In this document: positions 26,387 to 34,365 of the stretch, piece by piece
Position numbering within the stretch: the first letter of the stretch is position 1
Layout: the number at the start of each line of letters is the position of its first letter
Origin: CAZXCK01 sp964639225
Lineage (GTDB): Bacteria; Chloroflexota; Anaerolineae; Aggregatilineales; Phototrophicaceae
Direction of reading: 5' to 3'
Length of the DNA stretch: 64,000 bases
Assembly: GCA_964639225.1 (NCBI GenBank)
Contig: CAZXCK010000008.1
Span: forward strand, 4,917 to 68,916
The notes under the pieces: model-generated
Told to the model about the DNA's origin: nothing
The model's input: the letters and a program-made list of their open reading frames with translations, nothing else
The model's database searches: none
Position numbers and translations under genes: made by a program

Positions 26387-28027
26387 GTGAAACGTCGCAC
26401 GATCTGGTCAGTGTTCTGGTACTGGGCGGGGCGGGTTCCCCTTCGGCAAAAAATCATCGGAATCATCGTCACGCCTCTCTTGATCCTGGGCTTCTCAATC
26501 GCCTGGTGGGTCAGCAGCCAGCTTGCGGGCTGGCTGTCTTATCTGCTCACCGAAGAGCGTGTCGCCCAGGCGATGGTGGTCGGCATGCGTGGTGTGTTCA
26601 TCATCACGATCATCGCCGCCATCGCCGGGCTGGGCATCGGTTCGTTCCTGACCTGGCTGCTGACCCGCCCCATTCTCGACATCACCTACGTGACTCGTCG
26701 CGTCAAGAACGGCGATCTGTCGGTGCGGGCGCCCGTGTGGGCCAACGACGAAATCGGCGAGTTGGGCCGCGCCTTCAACGACATGATCGCCAGCCTCAGC
26801 AAGTCACATCAGGAACTCGAACGATTCAACCAGCAGCTCAACGACCGCAACCAGGAACTCGATATTCTCTACAAGCTGGCCGATATGGCCAACCAGCCTT
26901 ACAGCGTACAGCAGACCAGTAAGCACAGTCTGGACCACATCCTGAAGCACACCGAAGCCAGCGCCGGACTGATTCTGATCCTCAGGCAGCCGCCGGAAAT
27001 CACAGCCAGCCAGAATCTCCCTGTCAGCTTTCAAAACGAAGCGCTGGCCACCCTGTCTGATTTCAGCTTTAGCGCAGATATCGTTCACTCGGACAGCGGT
27101 GACGAGCTGCTGGTCATCGACAACCTGGAACAGACCAGCCTCATTCCATCGAACTTAATCCGCGAGAGTATGAAGCTGCACGGCCAGACGTTGATCCTGG
27201 CACCCATCCGCGTCAAAAAAGACCGGATGGGCGTACTGGTCATGCTCTACCGCGACGCGACCACCATAACCCCACAGCATCGGCAGGTACTGGGCGGCAT
27301 CTGCAACCAGCTTGGGGTCACCCTGCAGAACAGCCAGCTCTGGGAACAACTGCGCCACAAAGAGCAGTTGCGCGCCCAACTGCTCACGAAAGTCGTCTCC
27401 GCCCAGGAAGAAGAGCGCCAGCGCATCAGCCGCGAGCTGCACGACGAAACCGGCCAGGCGCTCACATCGCTGCTGGTCCAGCTCAAAATCCTGGAACGCA
27501 GCCCGAACCCTACCGAAGTGCGCGCCCAGGTCGAGAGCATACGCCAGCTTGTCGCCCGCACCCTGCAGGAAGTCCGGCGGTTGGCCGCCGATCTTCGCCC
27601 GGCGGCGCTCGACGACCTGGGGCTGATCTCCGCGTTGGAAGGCTATACTTACAACTATGCTGGCAAAACCGGCATTCACGTAGACTTTCAGCCGCACAAC
27701 GTCGAACATGTTCGCCTGCCGCATGATGTGGAGATTATGCTATATCGCGTGATCCAGGAATCGCTGACCAACATCGCCCGGCACGCCAGCGCCAGCGAGG
27801 TGATGGTCTCAATGCGACATGCACAGGGGCACATTCACCTGCAGATCCAGGATAACGGCTGCGGCTTTAACGTTGCCGAGGTGCTCAACGGCGGCGAGCG
27901 CGGCCTGGGCATTCTGGGGATGCAGGAACGCATTCAACTGCTTGGTGGCAGCTTCGAACTGAACTCCACACCGGGCACAGGCACTCAAATCAATGTCGAA
28001 CTATCGGTAGCGGAAGACGTGGCGTAG
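26387..28027 (+). CDS. NarL-type sensor histidine kinase (HAMP-GAF-HisKA_3)
   Basis: This 546-residue membrane kinase starts at GTG 26387. Two transmembrane helices lie close together (about 24-50 and 66-92) with almost no extracytoplasmic loop. A HAMP domain (about 92-145) and a GAF-like domain (about 165-325) follow. The HisKA_3 dimerisation helix has H352 in RQRISRELHDETGQAL, and the HATPase domain has DNGCGF and GERGLGILGM. The signal is therefore probably sensed in the membrane or by the GAF domain. It is separated by 9 bases from its response regulator and heads the reductive-dehalogenase locus. Confidence 0.9.
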   Translation: MKRRTIWSVFWYWAGRVPLRQKIIGIIVTPLLILGFSIAWWVSSQLAGWLSYLLTEERVAQAMVVGMRGVFIITIIAAIAGLGIGSFLTWLLTRPILDITYVTRRVKNGDLSVRAPVWANDEIGELGRAFNDMIASLSKSHQELERFNQQLNDRNQELDILYKLADMANQPYSVQQTSKHSLDHILKHTEASAGLILILRQPPEITASQNLPVSFQNEALATLSDFSFSADIVHSDSGDELLVIDNLEQTSLIPSNLIRESMKLHGQTLILAPIRVKKDRMGVLVMLYRDATTITPQHRQVLGGICNQLGVTLQNSQLWEQLRHKEQLRAQLLTKVVSAQEEERQRISRELHDETGQALTSLLVQLKILERSPNPTEVRAQVESIRQLVARTLQEVRRLAADLRPAALDDLGLISALEGYTYNYAGKTGIHVDFQPHNVEHVRLPHDVEIMLYRVIQESLTNIARHASASEVMVSMRHAQGHIHLQIQDNGCGFNVAEVLNGGERGLGILGMQERIQLLGGSFELNSTPGTGTQINVELSVAEDVA

Positions 28028-28036
28028 GTACAAATC

Positions 28037-28699
28037 ATGACAGACAGCAAAATCCGTATTGTACTGGCCGACGATCACCTGGTGCTGCGCGCTGGTCTGC
28101 GCGCTTTGCTCAACAGCGAGCCGGATATGCAGGTCATCGGCGAAGCCAGCGACGGCGGCGAAGCCATGCAGCAGGTCGAGCAGCACCAACCCGATGTGCT
28201 GGTCCTCGATCTGATGATGCCCAACGTCAAAGGCATCGACATCATCGAAAAGCTGACGGCTCGTTATCCCAACACGCGCATACTGGTCCTTACCATGCAT
28301 GCCGATACTCAGTACATCCGTCATGTGCTGAAAGTAGGCGGGGCGGGCTATGTCCTCAAAAGCAACGCCGACACCGAGCTGATTACTGCCATCCGTGAAA
28401 TCGCCAGCGGCAACTCCTATCTCACGCCAGAAGCGACCAAAATCCTGCTGGCGGACTATCGCGGCCAGGACACCGACGCAACACCACCGCCGCCGGAACT
28501 GGACCTGCTCAGCGACCGTGAACGCGAGGTGCTGGTCATGGCGGCACTGGGTTACAGCAGCCGCGAGATCGGCGAGCTGCTGTCCATCAGTCCCAAATCC
28601 GTCGGTACCTATCGCCAGCGCCTGATGGACAAGCTGGGCCTGGAAACCCGCGCCGAACTGGTGCAGTACGCGCTCAAGAACGGCCTGCTCGAATCCTGA
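28037..28699 (+). CDS. NarL/LuxR-family response regulator
   Basis: The 220-residue product has a receiver domain with the acidic pair in VLADDHL, the phospho-acceptor D58 in LVLDLMMPNVKG and the conserved Lys in YVLKSNAD. A C-terminal LuxR-type helix-turn-helix follows (LSDREREVLVMAALGYSSREIGELL). It is the partner of the kinase just upstream. Its stop overlaps the next start (TGATG). Given the location, its likely targets are the dehalogenase genes that follow. Confidence 0.93.
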   Translation: MTDSKIRIVLADDHLVLRAGLRALLNSEPDMQVIGEASDGGEAMQQVEQHQPDVLVLDLMMPNVKGIDIIEKLTARYPNTRILVLTMHADTQYIRHVLKVGGAGYVLKSNADTELITAIREIASGNSYLTPEATKILLADYRGQDTDATPPPPELDLLSDREREVLVMAALGYSSREIGELLSISPKSVGTYRQRLMDKLGLETRAELVQYALKNGLLES

Positions 28700-29013
28700 T
28701 GAATGACGAACACCCGACTGAACCGGAACAGCCGCCAAACGACATCGACACGCGGCGCTATCATGTGCTGCGGCTGCGCCGTCGTCCTCTGGCTGCGTGG
28801 CTGGCCTGGTTGGTATGGCTCATCGCGCTGGTGATCCTGTTGGAGTACGCTTTTGCCAGCTTCGCCGAACACGAGCGCCAGGCGGGCATTATCGCCGGGG
28901 CTATTTTCGTGGGCTTGCTGGCGGCGGGCATTATCATCGAAGTGGTCAGGAGCATCGAGATTCGCAGCCCGTACTATTACGAGCTGACCGAAGACGACGA
29001 AGACGACGATTGA
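28699..29013 (+). CDS. Small two-helix membrane protein
   Basis: The 104-residue protein has a Pro/Glu-rich polar N-terminus. Two transmembrane helices (about 32-53 and 64-83) form a hairpin with a short charged turn (FAEHERQAG), and the C-terminus is extremely acidic (TEDDEDDD). I recognise no family. It is translationally coupled to the response regulator and lies 35 bases before rdhA1. It could be an accessory of the kinase, which has almost no extracytoplasmic part, or part of the dehalogenase membrane complex. Confidence 0.7.
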   Translation: MNDEHPTEPEQPPNDIDTRRYHVLRLRRRPLAAWLAWLVWLIALVILLEYAFASFAEHERQAGIIAGAIFVGLLAAGIIIEVVRSIEIRSPYYYELTEDDEDDD

Positions 29014-29048
29014 GTTACTGTAAGCGACAAGTTGATGGAGTTAGCGTA

Positions 29049-30434
29049 ATGGGTGAAGAAAAACAGGGCATCAGCCGCCGGGACTTTCTGAAGAGCGCCG
29101 GCATGGCAGGAGTAGCGGCAGGCGTCGCCGGGACAACCGGCCTCACCGCTGCCGGTGACAGGCTGGGCGCGCCCATGTCTGGCGGTGTCTACCGGCGGCC
29201 CTGGTGGGTGCGTCAGGTCGATGTGCCCACCACCGGCGTCGACTGGGATCGTATGCAGCGCTACAACGCTGCCGAAGACAACCTGGCTCATAGTGGACTG
29301 GGGCGCTATGCATCGGCGCAGGAAAACCTACGCCTGGAAAACCTGTATGTGGAAAACCAACAACGCCGCGCCGCCAACAATCAACCGGGCTACGCACTGA
29401 AAGACAGTGCGCTGCTCGCCGCCTTTCGCAGTACCCGCAACGCCATGCCACGCAGCTTTCTCGGCCCGCAGCAGGCTCCGCGACCGGAAGAACTGGGCCT
29501 GGAGCGCTGGCACGGCACTCCCCACGAGAACACAGCCATGCTCAAGGTCGCCATGCGCCAGATGGGCGCGGCCACCGTCGGCATCGTCGAGTTGAACGAG
29601 CGCACCCGCAAGCTGATCTACGACGTGGACCGCGATGGCAAGCCAATCGTGTTCGACAACGTCGAAACAGGATATGAGGACGACGACAGGCGTGTCATCC
29701 CCTACCAGGCGCGCTGGGTGGTCGTTTTCACCGTGCAGATGTCCGACATCGCCATGAAGCGCGCCCCTACCAAAATCGCGCAGATCACCACCGGCGAAAC
29801 CTACCAGCGCGGCCTCAGCATCCAGAACAACACGCAGGAATTTCTGCGCGGATTGGGCTATCAGGGTCTGGGTGAGGCTACGCTCAACGGCCTGGGCATC
29901 TCACCGGCTCTGGCGGTCATGGCCGGTCTGGGCGAACTCTCGCGGCTGAATCGGGTCATCACACCGGAATATGGCCCCATGGTGCGTATCTTCAAGCTCA
30001 TCACCGATTTGCCGCTGGAAGCCGACAAACCCATCGACGCCGGCATCGCCCGCTTCTGCCGTTCCTGTAAAAAATGCGCCGAAGCCTGCCCGGCCAGTGC
30101 CCTCAGCTTCGAGACCAACCCCACCTGGCAACCGGTCGGCGAATGGGGCAACGCCGGTCACGAAGCCTGGTTTGAGGATGCCATACGCTGCAAACGCTAC
30201 TGGATGGAAGAACTGGGCACCAACTGCGGCATCTGCTTCGCCGTGTGCCCCTTCGCCAAGCGCAACACCAGCTTCATGCACGACCTTGTCCGCATGCAGA
30301 TCGCCACGCTGCCATATACAGATGAGATCATCCGCAACCTGGACGATGCCTTCGGCTACGGCGTTCAGAAAGACCCCGAATCCTGGTGGACAACGGACCT
30401 GCCAGAATACGGTATCCACACAGGTAAAGGTTGA
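29049..30434 (+). CDS. rdhA: Reductive dehalogenase catalytic subunit RdhA (first copy)
   Basis: The 461-residue protein starts at ATG 29049 (GGAG at 29037-29040). A Tat signal SRRDFLKSAG is followed by a short hydrophobic segment ending near residue 35. The reductive-dehalogenase domain shows FLRGLGYQGLGEA, RLNRVITPEYGPMVRIFKL and the LPLEADKPIDAGIARFC motif. Two 4Fe-4S clusters are formed by C337, C340, C343, C347 (CRSCKKCAEACP) and C381, C393, C396, C400 (CGICFAVCPF). The family uses base-off corrinoid to remove halogen from organohalides outside the cell membrane. The substrate is not predictable. It lies directly after the two-component genes and before the cobalamin riboswitch. Confidence 0.92.
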   Translation: MGEEKQGISRRDFLKSAGMAGVAAGVAGTTGLTAAGDRLGAPMSGGVYRRPWWVRQVDVPTTGVDWDRMQRYNAAEDNLAHSGLGRYASAQENLRLENLYVENQQRRAANNQPGYALKDSALLAAFRSTRNAMPRSFLGPQQAPRPEELGLERWHGTPHENTAMLKVAMRQMGAATVGIVELNERTRKLIYDVDRDGKPIVFDNVETGYEDDDRRVIPYQARWVVVFTVQMSDIAMKRAPTKIAQITTGETYQRGLSIQNNTQEFLRGLGYQGLGEATLNGLGISPALAVMAGLGELSRLNRVITPEYGPMVRIFKLITDLPLEADKPIDAGIARFCRSCKKCAEACPASALSFETNPTWQPVGEWGNAGHEAWFEDAIRCKRYWMEELGTNCGICFAVCPFAKRNTSFMHDLVRMQIATLPYTDEIIRNLDDAFGYGVQKDPESWWTTDLPEYGIHTGKG

Positions 30435-30462
30435 TTCTCCCTACCGGCCCTTGCAGCAGCGC

Positions 30463-30485
30463 GGTGTAAGGAAAATACCTACACC
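30463..30485 (+). terminator. Hairpin downstream of rdhA1
   Basis: GGTGTAAGG (30463-30471) and CCTACACC (30478-30485) pair with one bulged A. No T run follows, so this may be a 3' stabiliser rather than a terminator. Confidence 0.35.
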
Positions 30486-30573
30486 ACGCCGGCAAAAAAC
30501 GAGGACTTTTGCCGACAAAGTGTCTGCACCTGACCGACAGACAAAACCCACATGATCGTCCATACTATCTATA

Positions 30574-30700
30574 ACATGTTGGAAATTCATAAGAACTTCA
30601 ACAACATGTGGGGGAAACCGGTGCAAGTCCGGTGCTGGGCCGCAACTGTAACATGGGGAAACTTCTCCATGAAGCCAGGATACCCCAAAACGCATCGTAC
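30574..30700 (+). ncRNA. Cobalamin riboswitch
   Basis: The conserved core is clear: GGGGGAAACCGGTGCAAGTC starting at 30610, then CCGG and GGGCCGCAACTGTAAC up to about 30652, a variable hairpin (CATGGGGAAACTTCTCCATG), and the B12 box AGCCAGGATACC at 30673-30684. An eight-pair peripheral stem (ACATGTTG 30574-30581 with CAACATGT 30602-30609) precedes the core. The element lies in the 358-base gap between rdhA1 and the fmdB/rdhA2/rdhB/rdhC group and is followed within 20 bases by an intrinsic terminator. The exact 5' and 3' limits are approximate. Confidence 0.9.
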
Positions 30701-30716
30701 TCTGCGCGCCTTGAAG

Positions 30717-30760
30717 AGTCGGATGGTCCCAGAAAATGGATCTCCGGCTTTTTCGTTTTT
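30717..30760 (+). terminator. Riboswitch expression platform: intrinsic terminator
   Basis: The stem pairs AGTCGGA (30717-30723) with TCCGGCT (30743-30749), and GGTCC (30725-30729) with GGATC (30738-30742). That makes twelve pairs including G-U, with one bulge. TTTT-CG-TTTTT follows. A short competing pairing ACTCT (30699-30703) with AGAGT (30715-30719) would open the base of the terminator. The terminator ends 32 bases before the fmdB-like start, so it can switch transcription of the downstream genes. Confidence 0.8.
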
Positions 30761-30791
30761 GGCAAGTGGTTAAGCAGTAAAGGATCGCACA

Positions 30792-31037
30792 ATGCCCGCT
30801 TATAACTACCGCTGCACACGCTGTAACAACAGCTTTCAGGTCCGCAAGCAGATGTCAGAACTGGACAACGAAACCTGCTGCCCGGACTGCGGTTCGCCGC
30901 AGACACAGCGACTCATCAGTACGGTGGCCATCTTCTCATCGTCAGCCGATGGTGCCAGACGCGCTTTGGCCGGTGCGCCGTCCTGCTCTGGGTGCAGTAT
31001 GGTTGGAACGGGCTGCACGACCTGCGGCCCCCGCTGA
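30792..31037 (+). CDS. FmdB-family small zinc-ribbon protein
   Basis: The 81-residue protein starts MPAYNYRCTRCNNSF and has a four-cysteine zinc ribbon: CTRC plus CPDC in ETCCPDCGSPQTQRLIS. The C-terminal tail (SCSGCSMVGTGCTTC) carries further cysteines, as in many FmdB-type regulatory zinc ribbons. It is the first coding gene behind the riboswitch terminator and lies 54 bases before rdhA2. Its role in dehalogenation is unknown. Metal or cofactor handling, or transcription control, are options. Confidence 0.85.
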   Translation: MPAYNYRCTRCNNSFQVRKQMSELDNETCCPDCGSPQTQRLISTVAIFSSSADGARRALAGAPSCSGCSMVGTGCTTCGPR

Positions 31038-31091
31038 AATCGAGTCGATCAATATTCTCTACTGGCGTTGAGGATTTAGGAGATTATTCGC

Positions 31092-32474
31092 ATGCCATCC
31101 AATTTGACAAGACGTGAGTTTTTTAAGGACATGGGCCTGCTCAGTATGGGCGCGGCCACTGTCGCCGCACTGGGGCCGATTGAGGCTTTCGGCGAGAGCT
31201 GGAGCGACAAGGCCGGCATCGCCCCGCGCCCACCCTGGGTACGCAGCGTCGACCAGCCCACGGTCGAAATCGACTGGGAGCAGATTTATCGCTTCGACGA
31301 GCGTAACACCGTCCGTCGTGGTTGGAGCAAGTACCTTGATGAGGAAACATTTGCCCGCGTCAGCGCGGATTTCCGCAACAACGCCTTCGAGCGTAACCGT
31401 CAGGGTTTACCCGGTTACTCCACCCGTGACATCGCCCTTTACCGGGCGTCAGGCATCGGCGCGACCCAGTCCTACCTGGGGCCGACCAACGTCGCCACGC
31501 CGGAAGAAGGCAATATTGCCCGCTGGGAAGGCACCCCGGAAGAAAACTCTGAGATGATCCGGGCCGCCCTGCGCGCCTTTGGCGCGGCCACTGTCGGCTT
31601 CGTCGAACTGGACGAAAACACCGAGAAGCTCATCTACGGCATCGACCCGGACGGCAAGGAACTCGTTTTCACCGATGAACCGGTCGCCGAGGAAACCGAA
31701 ACCACACGCACCATCCCGCGTGAAGCGCGCTACGTCATCACCTGGACGATCCAGATGTCGCAGGAAGGCATGACCCGCAGCCCAACACCGCTGGGAGCGG
31801 CCACAACCTCTATGAGCTACGCGGTCAACCGCGCTGTTCAGAGCCGTCTGCAGGGTTTCCTGCGCGGTATCGGTTACTACGGCCTGGGCGAAGCCGAAAC
31901 CAACGCCCTCGGTATTTCGCCGGCGTTCGGCGTGCTGGCCGGCCTGGGCGAAATGTCTCGCCTCAATCGCATGATCACACCGGAATACGGCCCGATGGTG
32001 CGCGTCTTCAAGATGCTGACCAACCTGCCGGTGGCCCCCACCCGCCCCATCGACGCCGGTATCATGAACTTCTGTAAAGACTGCATGACCTGCGCCACCT
32101 ACTGCCCGTCCAACAGCCTGAGTACCTCGAAGGAACCGTCCTACGAGACTCAGGGAGCCTGGAGCCGGGGCGGTATCAAGACCTGGTACGAGAACTCAAT
32201 CACCTGCCGCAACTACTGGGCCGAAGTCGGCACCAACTGCGGTATCTGTTTCGCCGTCTGCCCGTTCTCGGTTAAGGACCGGGCGCTCATTCACCAGATG
32301 GTCAAAGGTACAGTCGGTACCACCACCATCTTCAACAGCGCCTTTGCCGATATGAGCCGCCGGCTCTATCTCCCCAACCCGGCAGGCGAACCCCAGAAGG
32401 ACACCGAAGAATGGTGGAGCCTGGACTTCAGCGAATTCGGTATCGACTCGACACAGGGACACGGCGACGCCTAA
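31092..32474 (+). CDS. rdhA: Reductive dehalogenase catalytic subunit RdhA (second copy)
   Basis: The 460-residue paralogue of RdhA1 has a Tat signal LTRREFFKDMG, the core GFLRGIGYYGLGEAE and LNRMITPEYGPMVRVFKML, and ferredoxin motifs starting at C328 (CKDCMTCATYCP) and in TCRNYWAEVGTNCGICFAVCP. The two copies share their architecture and many motifs but diverge strongly in the N-terminal third, so they may act on different halogenated compounds. This copy is transcribed behind the cobalamin riboswitch and is followed after 33 bases by its membrane anchor gene. Confidence 0.93.
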   Translation: MPSNLTRREFFKDMGLLSMGAATVAALGPIEAFGESWSDKAGIAPRPPWVRSVDQPTVEIDWEQIYRFDERNTVRRGWSKYLDEETFARVSADFRNNAFERNRQGLPGYSTRDIALYRASGIGATQSYLGPTNVATPEEGNIARWEGTPEENSEMIRAALRAFGAATVGFVELDENTEKLIYGIDPDGKELVFTDEPVAEETETTRTIPREARYVITWTIQMSQEGMTRSPTPLGAATTSMSYAVNRAVQSRLQGFLRGIGYYGLGEAETNALGISPAFGVLAGLGEMSRLNRMITPEYGPMVRVFKMLTNLPVAPTRPIDAGIMNFCKDCMTCATYCPSNSLSTSKEPSYETQGAWSRGGIKTWYENSITCRNYWAEVGTNCGICFAVCPFSVKDRALIHQMVKGTVGTTTIFNSAFADMSRRLYLPNPAGEPQKDTEEWWSLDFSEFGIDSTQGHGDA

Positions 32475-32507
32475 CGGCGCCGGTGTAAAGAAAGGACTAA
32501 ATGCGAC

Positions 32508-32777
32508 ATGTTACTCTGGCTGTTATTGGGAATTCTGATCGGTGCGGCGGCGATGCTGATGGTAGTCCGCCCGGAAATCAAAGTAGCCTGGTTTGACTGG
32601 ATTATCCTGTTCTTTGCCGTTGTCTTCGTCCTGTTAGGGATTGCCAACTACATCGGCAGCATGGAAGAACTCGAACCGCGTCAGGCGTGGTTTACCCTGA
32701 TATCCTTCGGCCTACCCGGCCTCATCCTGGGAGCGATTGTTGCCGTACGCATCGTACGCAACCGCGTCCCAGCCTGA
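32508..32777 (+). CDS. rdhB: Reductive dehalogenase membrane anchor RdhB
   Basis: The 89-residue protein has three transmembrane helices (about 2-20, 28-47 and 61-81). The typical RdhB layout is seen: a helix-1 LLLGILIGAAAM pattern, VAWFDWIILF, then IGSMEELEPRQAWFTL, with the conserved acidic Glu-Pro loop, and a third helix starting FGLPGLILGA. It holds RdhA at the outer face of the membrane. It directly follows rdhA2; RdhA1 has no anchor gene of its own and may share this one. Confidence 0.9.
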   Translation: MLLWLLLGILIGAAAMLMVVRPEIKVAWFDWIILFFAVVFVLLGIANYIGSMEELEPRQAWFTLISFGLPGLILGAIVAVRIVRNRVPA

Positions 32778-32816
32778 AAAGCAAGCGTAATTACCTCTAC
32801 TAACCCATAGATTTAA

Positions 32817-32847
32817 GCAAGGGAGAGTGCGCGTAACTCTCCCTTGC
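32817..32847 (+). terminator. Intercistronic hairpin between rdhB and rdhC
   Basis: There are twelve perfect pairs (GCAAGGGAGAGT at 32817-32828, complement at 32836-32847), followed by only a weak pyrimidine run. It is probably a partial terminator or mRNA stabiliser that lowers expression of the genes that follow. Confidence 0.6.
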
Positions 32848-32873
32848 CTTCTCCGTTATAGACGCATGGTGAA

Positions 32874-34127
32874 ATGATGAGTAAGTCGCCCGCGCAATCA
32901 CCCATTCAGCAGCGCCGCGCCCGCGAGCGCCGCCGTGTCAGCCTGGTCACCCTGCTGGCCTTTGCCGTGCTGGTCGCGGCATGGCTGATCGGCTATTTCA
33001 ACACCAGCGACGATGTTTCCGGTTATGTCTCGCAGGTGCTGCCAGATGCCGATCGCATAGAACGCAGCGGCAGCCTATTCACCGGGTATGCGACTGACGA
33101 AAACGGCGACGAGACCGTCATCGGTTACGCGATGGCTGCCTCGGCCACCGGCTACGGCGGCCCCCTGGCTATGATGGTCGGCACCGACCCAACCGGTACG
33201 ATCATTGGATTCAGTGTCATCGAACACCGAGAGACGCCCAACTTCTTCCGCCAGCTCGAACGCCAGGGCTTCTACGAGCAATTCGCCGGTGCCGATTACA
33301 GCGAGCGCCTGCTGGTCGGTGACGACCTGGACGGCGTCAGCGGCGCTACGCTCTCCGCCGAAGCCGTCGCTCAGAGTATCCGCCAGGCCACACGCAGCAT
33401 CGCGTCCAGCGCCGTTGATGGCGCCGTCCTGCCACCAGACCCGCGTCCTATTCGCTTTGGCGCACCAGAAGCGACGCTGATCGCGCTGTTTGTCGTCAGC
33501 TTTTTGCTGCATCGCCTTAAGCGCCGCCCCACCATCAAGAAATGGGGACGCTGGGCCATCCTGCTTACCGGCCTGATTGTGCTGGGCTTCATCTTCAACA
33601 AACCACTGACCCTGGCCAACGTCATCGCCTTAATCTCCGGTTACTGGCCAGACTGGCAGACCAATCTGTACTGGTTCCTGCTGTTGGGCGGCGTCATCGT
33701 GGTGACATCCATCCAGGGCAAGAACCCGTATTGCTCGTGGTTCTGCCCGTTCGGCGCGGCGCAGGAAGTGCTGGGAACGATCAGCGGCGCGAAAGCCTAC
33801 CAACCGCGCAAACTGTACAGCAAATTGCGTTGGGTGCAGCGTTCGCTGGCCTTTACAGCCATTGCACTGGGACTGGCACTGCGCCAACCCGGAGCTGCCA
33901 GCTACGAGCCATTTGGTACGCTGTTCAACCTCGAAGGCACGTGGCCTCAGTGGGTGCTGCTGATCCTGGTGTTATTCGGATCGCTTATTGTCTACCGGCC
34001 ATTCTGCAATTATCTGTGTCCGCTGGACCCGGTTGTAGATTACATTGGCGAAGTACGCCGCTGGGTGAAAAACTTATGGCATCGAAGAACAAGAAGCGCG
34101 AGTCCCGCCTCGGACAGTTCCTCCTAG
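32874..34127 (+). CDS. rdhC: RdhC/NosR-like membrane flavoprotein with CX3CP motifs
   Basis: This 417-residue membrane protein has a first helix (about 22-42) followed by an extracytoplasmic FMN-binding domain. Its attachment motif VSGATLS places the flavin on T159. Further helices then enclose two CX3CP motifs, CSWFCPFG and CNYLCPLDP, as in PceC/NosR/NapH-type proteins. Such proteins are thought to pass electrons from quinol to periplasmic enzymes or to aid maturation. Placement after rdhA-rdhB and before apbE supports an electron-transfer role in dehalogenation. Two ATG codons (32874 and 32877) follow a GGTGA site. Confidence 0.87.
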   Translation: MMSKSPAQSPIQQRRARERRRVSLVTLLAFAVLVAAWLIGYFNTSDDVSGYVSQVLPDADRIERSGSLFTGYATDENGDETVIGYAMAASATGYGGPLAMMVGTDPTGTIIGFSVIEHRETPNFFRQLERQGFYEQFAGADYSERLLVGDDLDGVSGATLSAEAVAQSIRQATRSIASSAVDGAVLPPDPRPIRFGAPEATLIALFVVSFLLHRLKRRPTIKKWGRWAILLTGLIVLGFIFNKPLTLANVIALISGYWPDWQTNLYWFLLLGGVIVVTSIQGKNPYCSWFCPFGAAQEVLGTISGAKAYQPRKLYSKLRWVQRSLAFTAIALGLALRQPGAASYEPFGTLFNLEGTWPQWVLLILVLFGSLIVYRPFCNYLCPLDPVVDYIGEVRRWVKNLWHRRTRSASPASDSSS

Positions 34128-34312
34128 CGGGTTATGTCGGTCTGTGTGTCGTGATGGTCGTCCTGGCGCTGGTCGTCGCTTTCTCAGAACTGAGCGAGAC
34201 AACGACCCAGCGGCAAAGGGTACCTCTGGAGGCAGCAGGCACGCCGACAATCAGCCCGGTTGTGCTCACACTCGAAGCGCAGGAAGCCGCGCCAGATAAC
34301 GCCGCGCCCTGA
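34076..34312 (+). CDS. Small single-helix membrane protein overlapping rdhC
   Basis: This 78-residue frame starts at ATG 34076, inside the last 52 bases of rdhC. A basic N-terminus (MASKNKKRESR) is followed by one transmembrane helix (about 14-36) and a Ser/Thr/Pro-rich extracytoplasmic tail. No family is recognised. Its gene shape, codon usage and position between rdhC and apbE make it credible, but the start is not supported by a strong ribosome binding site. Confidence 0.55.
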   Translation: MASKNKKRESRLGQFLLAGYVGLCVVMVVLALVVAFSELSETTTQRQRVPLEAAGTPTISPVVLTLEAQEAAPDNAAP

Positions 34313-34365
34313 TTTTTGAAGCGCGCATCGTAGAATCAACACATTTGACGTTGGGAGACAGTCCG

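Noticed and set aside
28797..29048. A 545-residue reading of RdhA1 beginning at 28797
   Set aside because: The first 84 residues lie in another frame of the small membrane protein gene and have no conserved sequence. The ATG at 29049 has a ribosome binding site and is followed directly by the Tat signal.
29049..32474. The two RdhA proteins as epoxyqueuosine reductases (QueG)
   Set aside because: QueG lacks Tat signals and is not followed by RdhB or RdhC genes. Here both proteins have Tat signals, and an anchor and a NosR-like gene follow.
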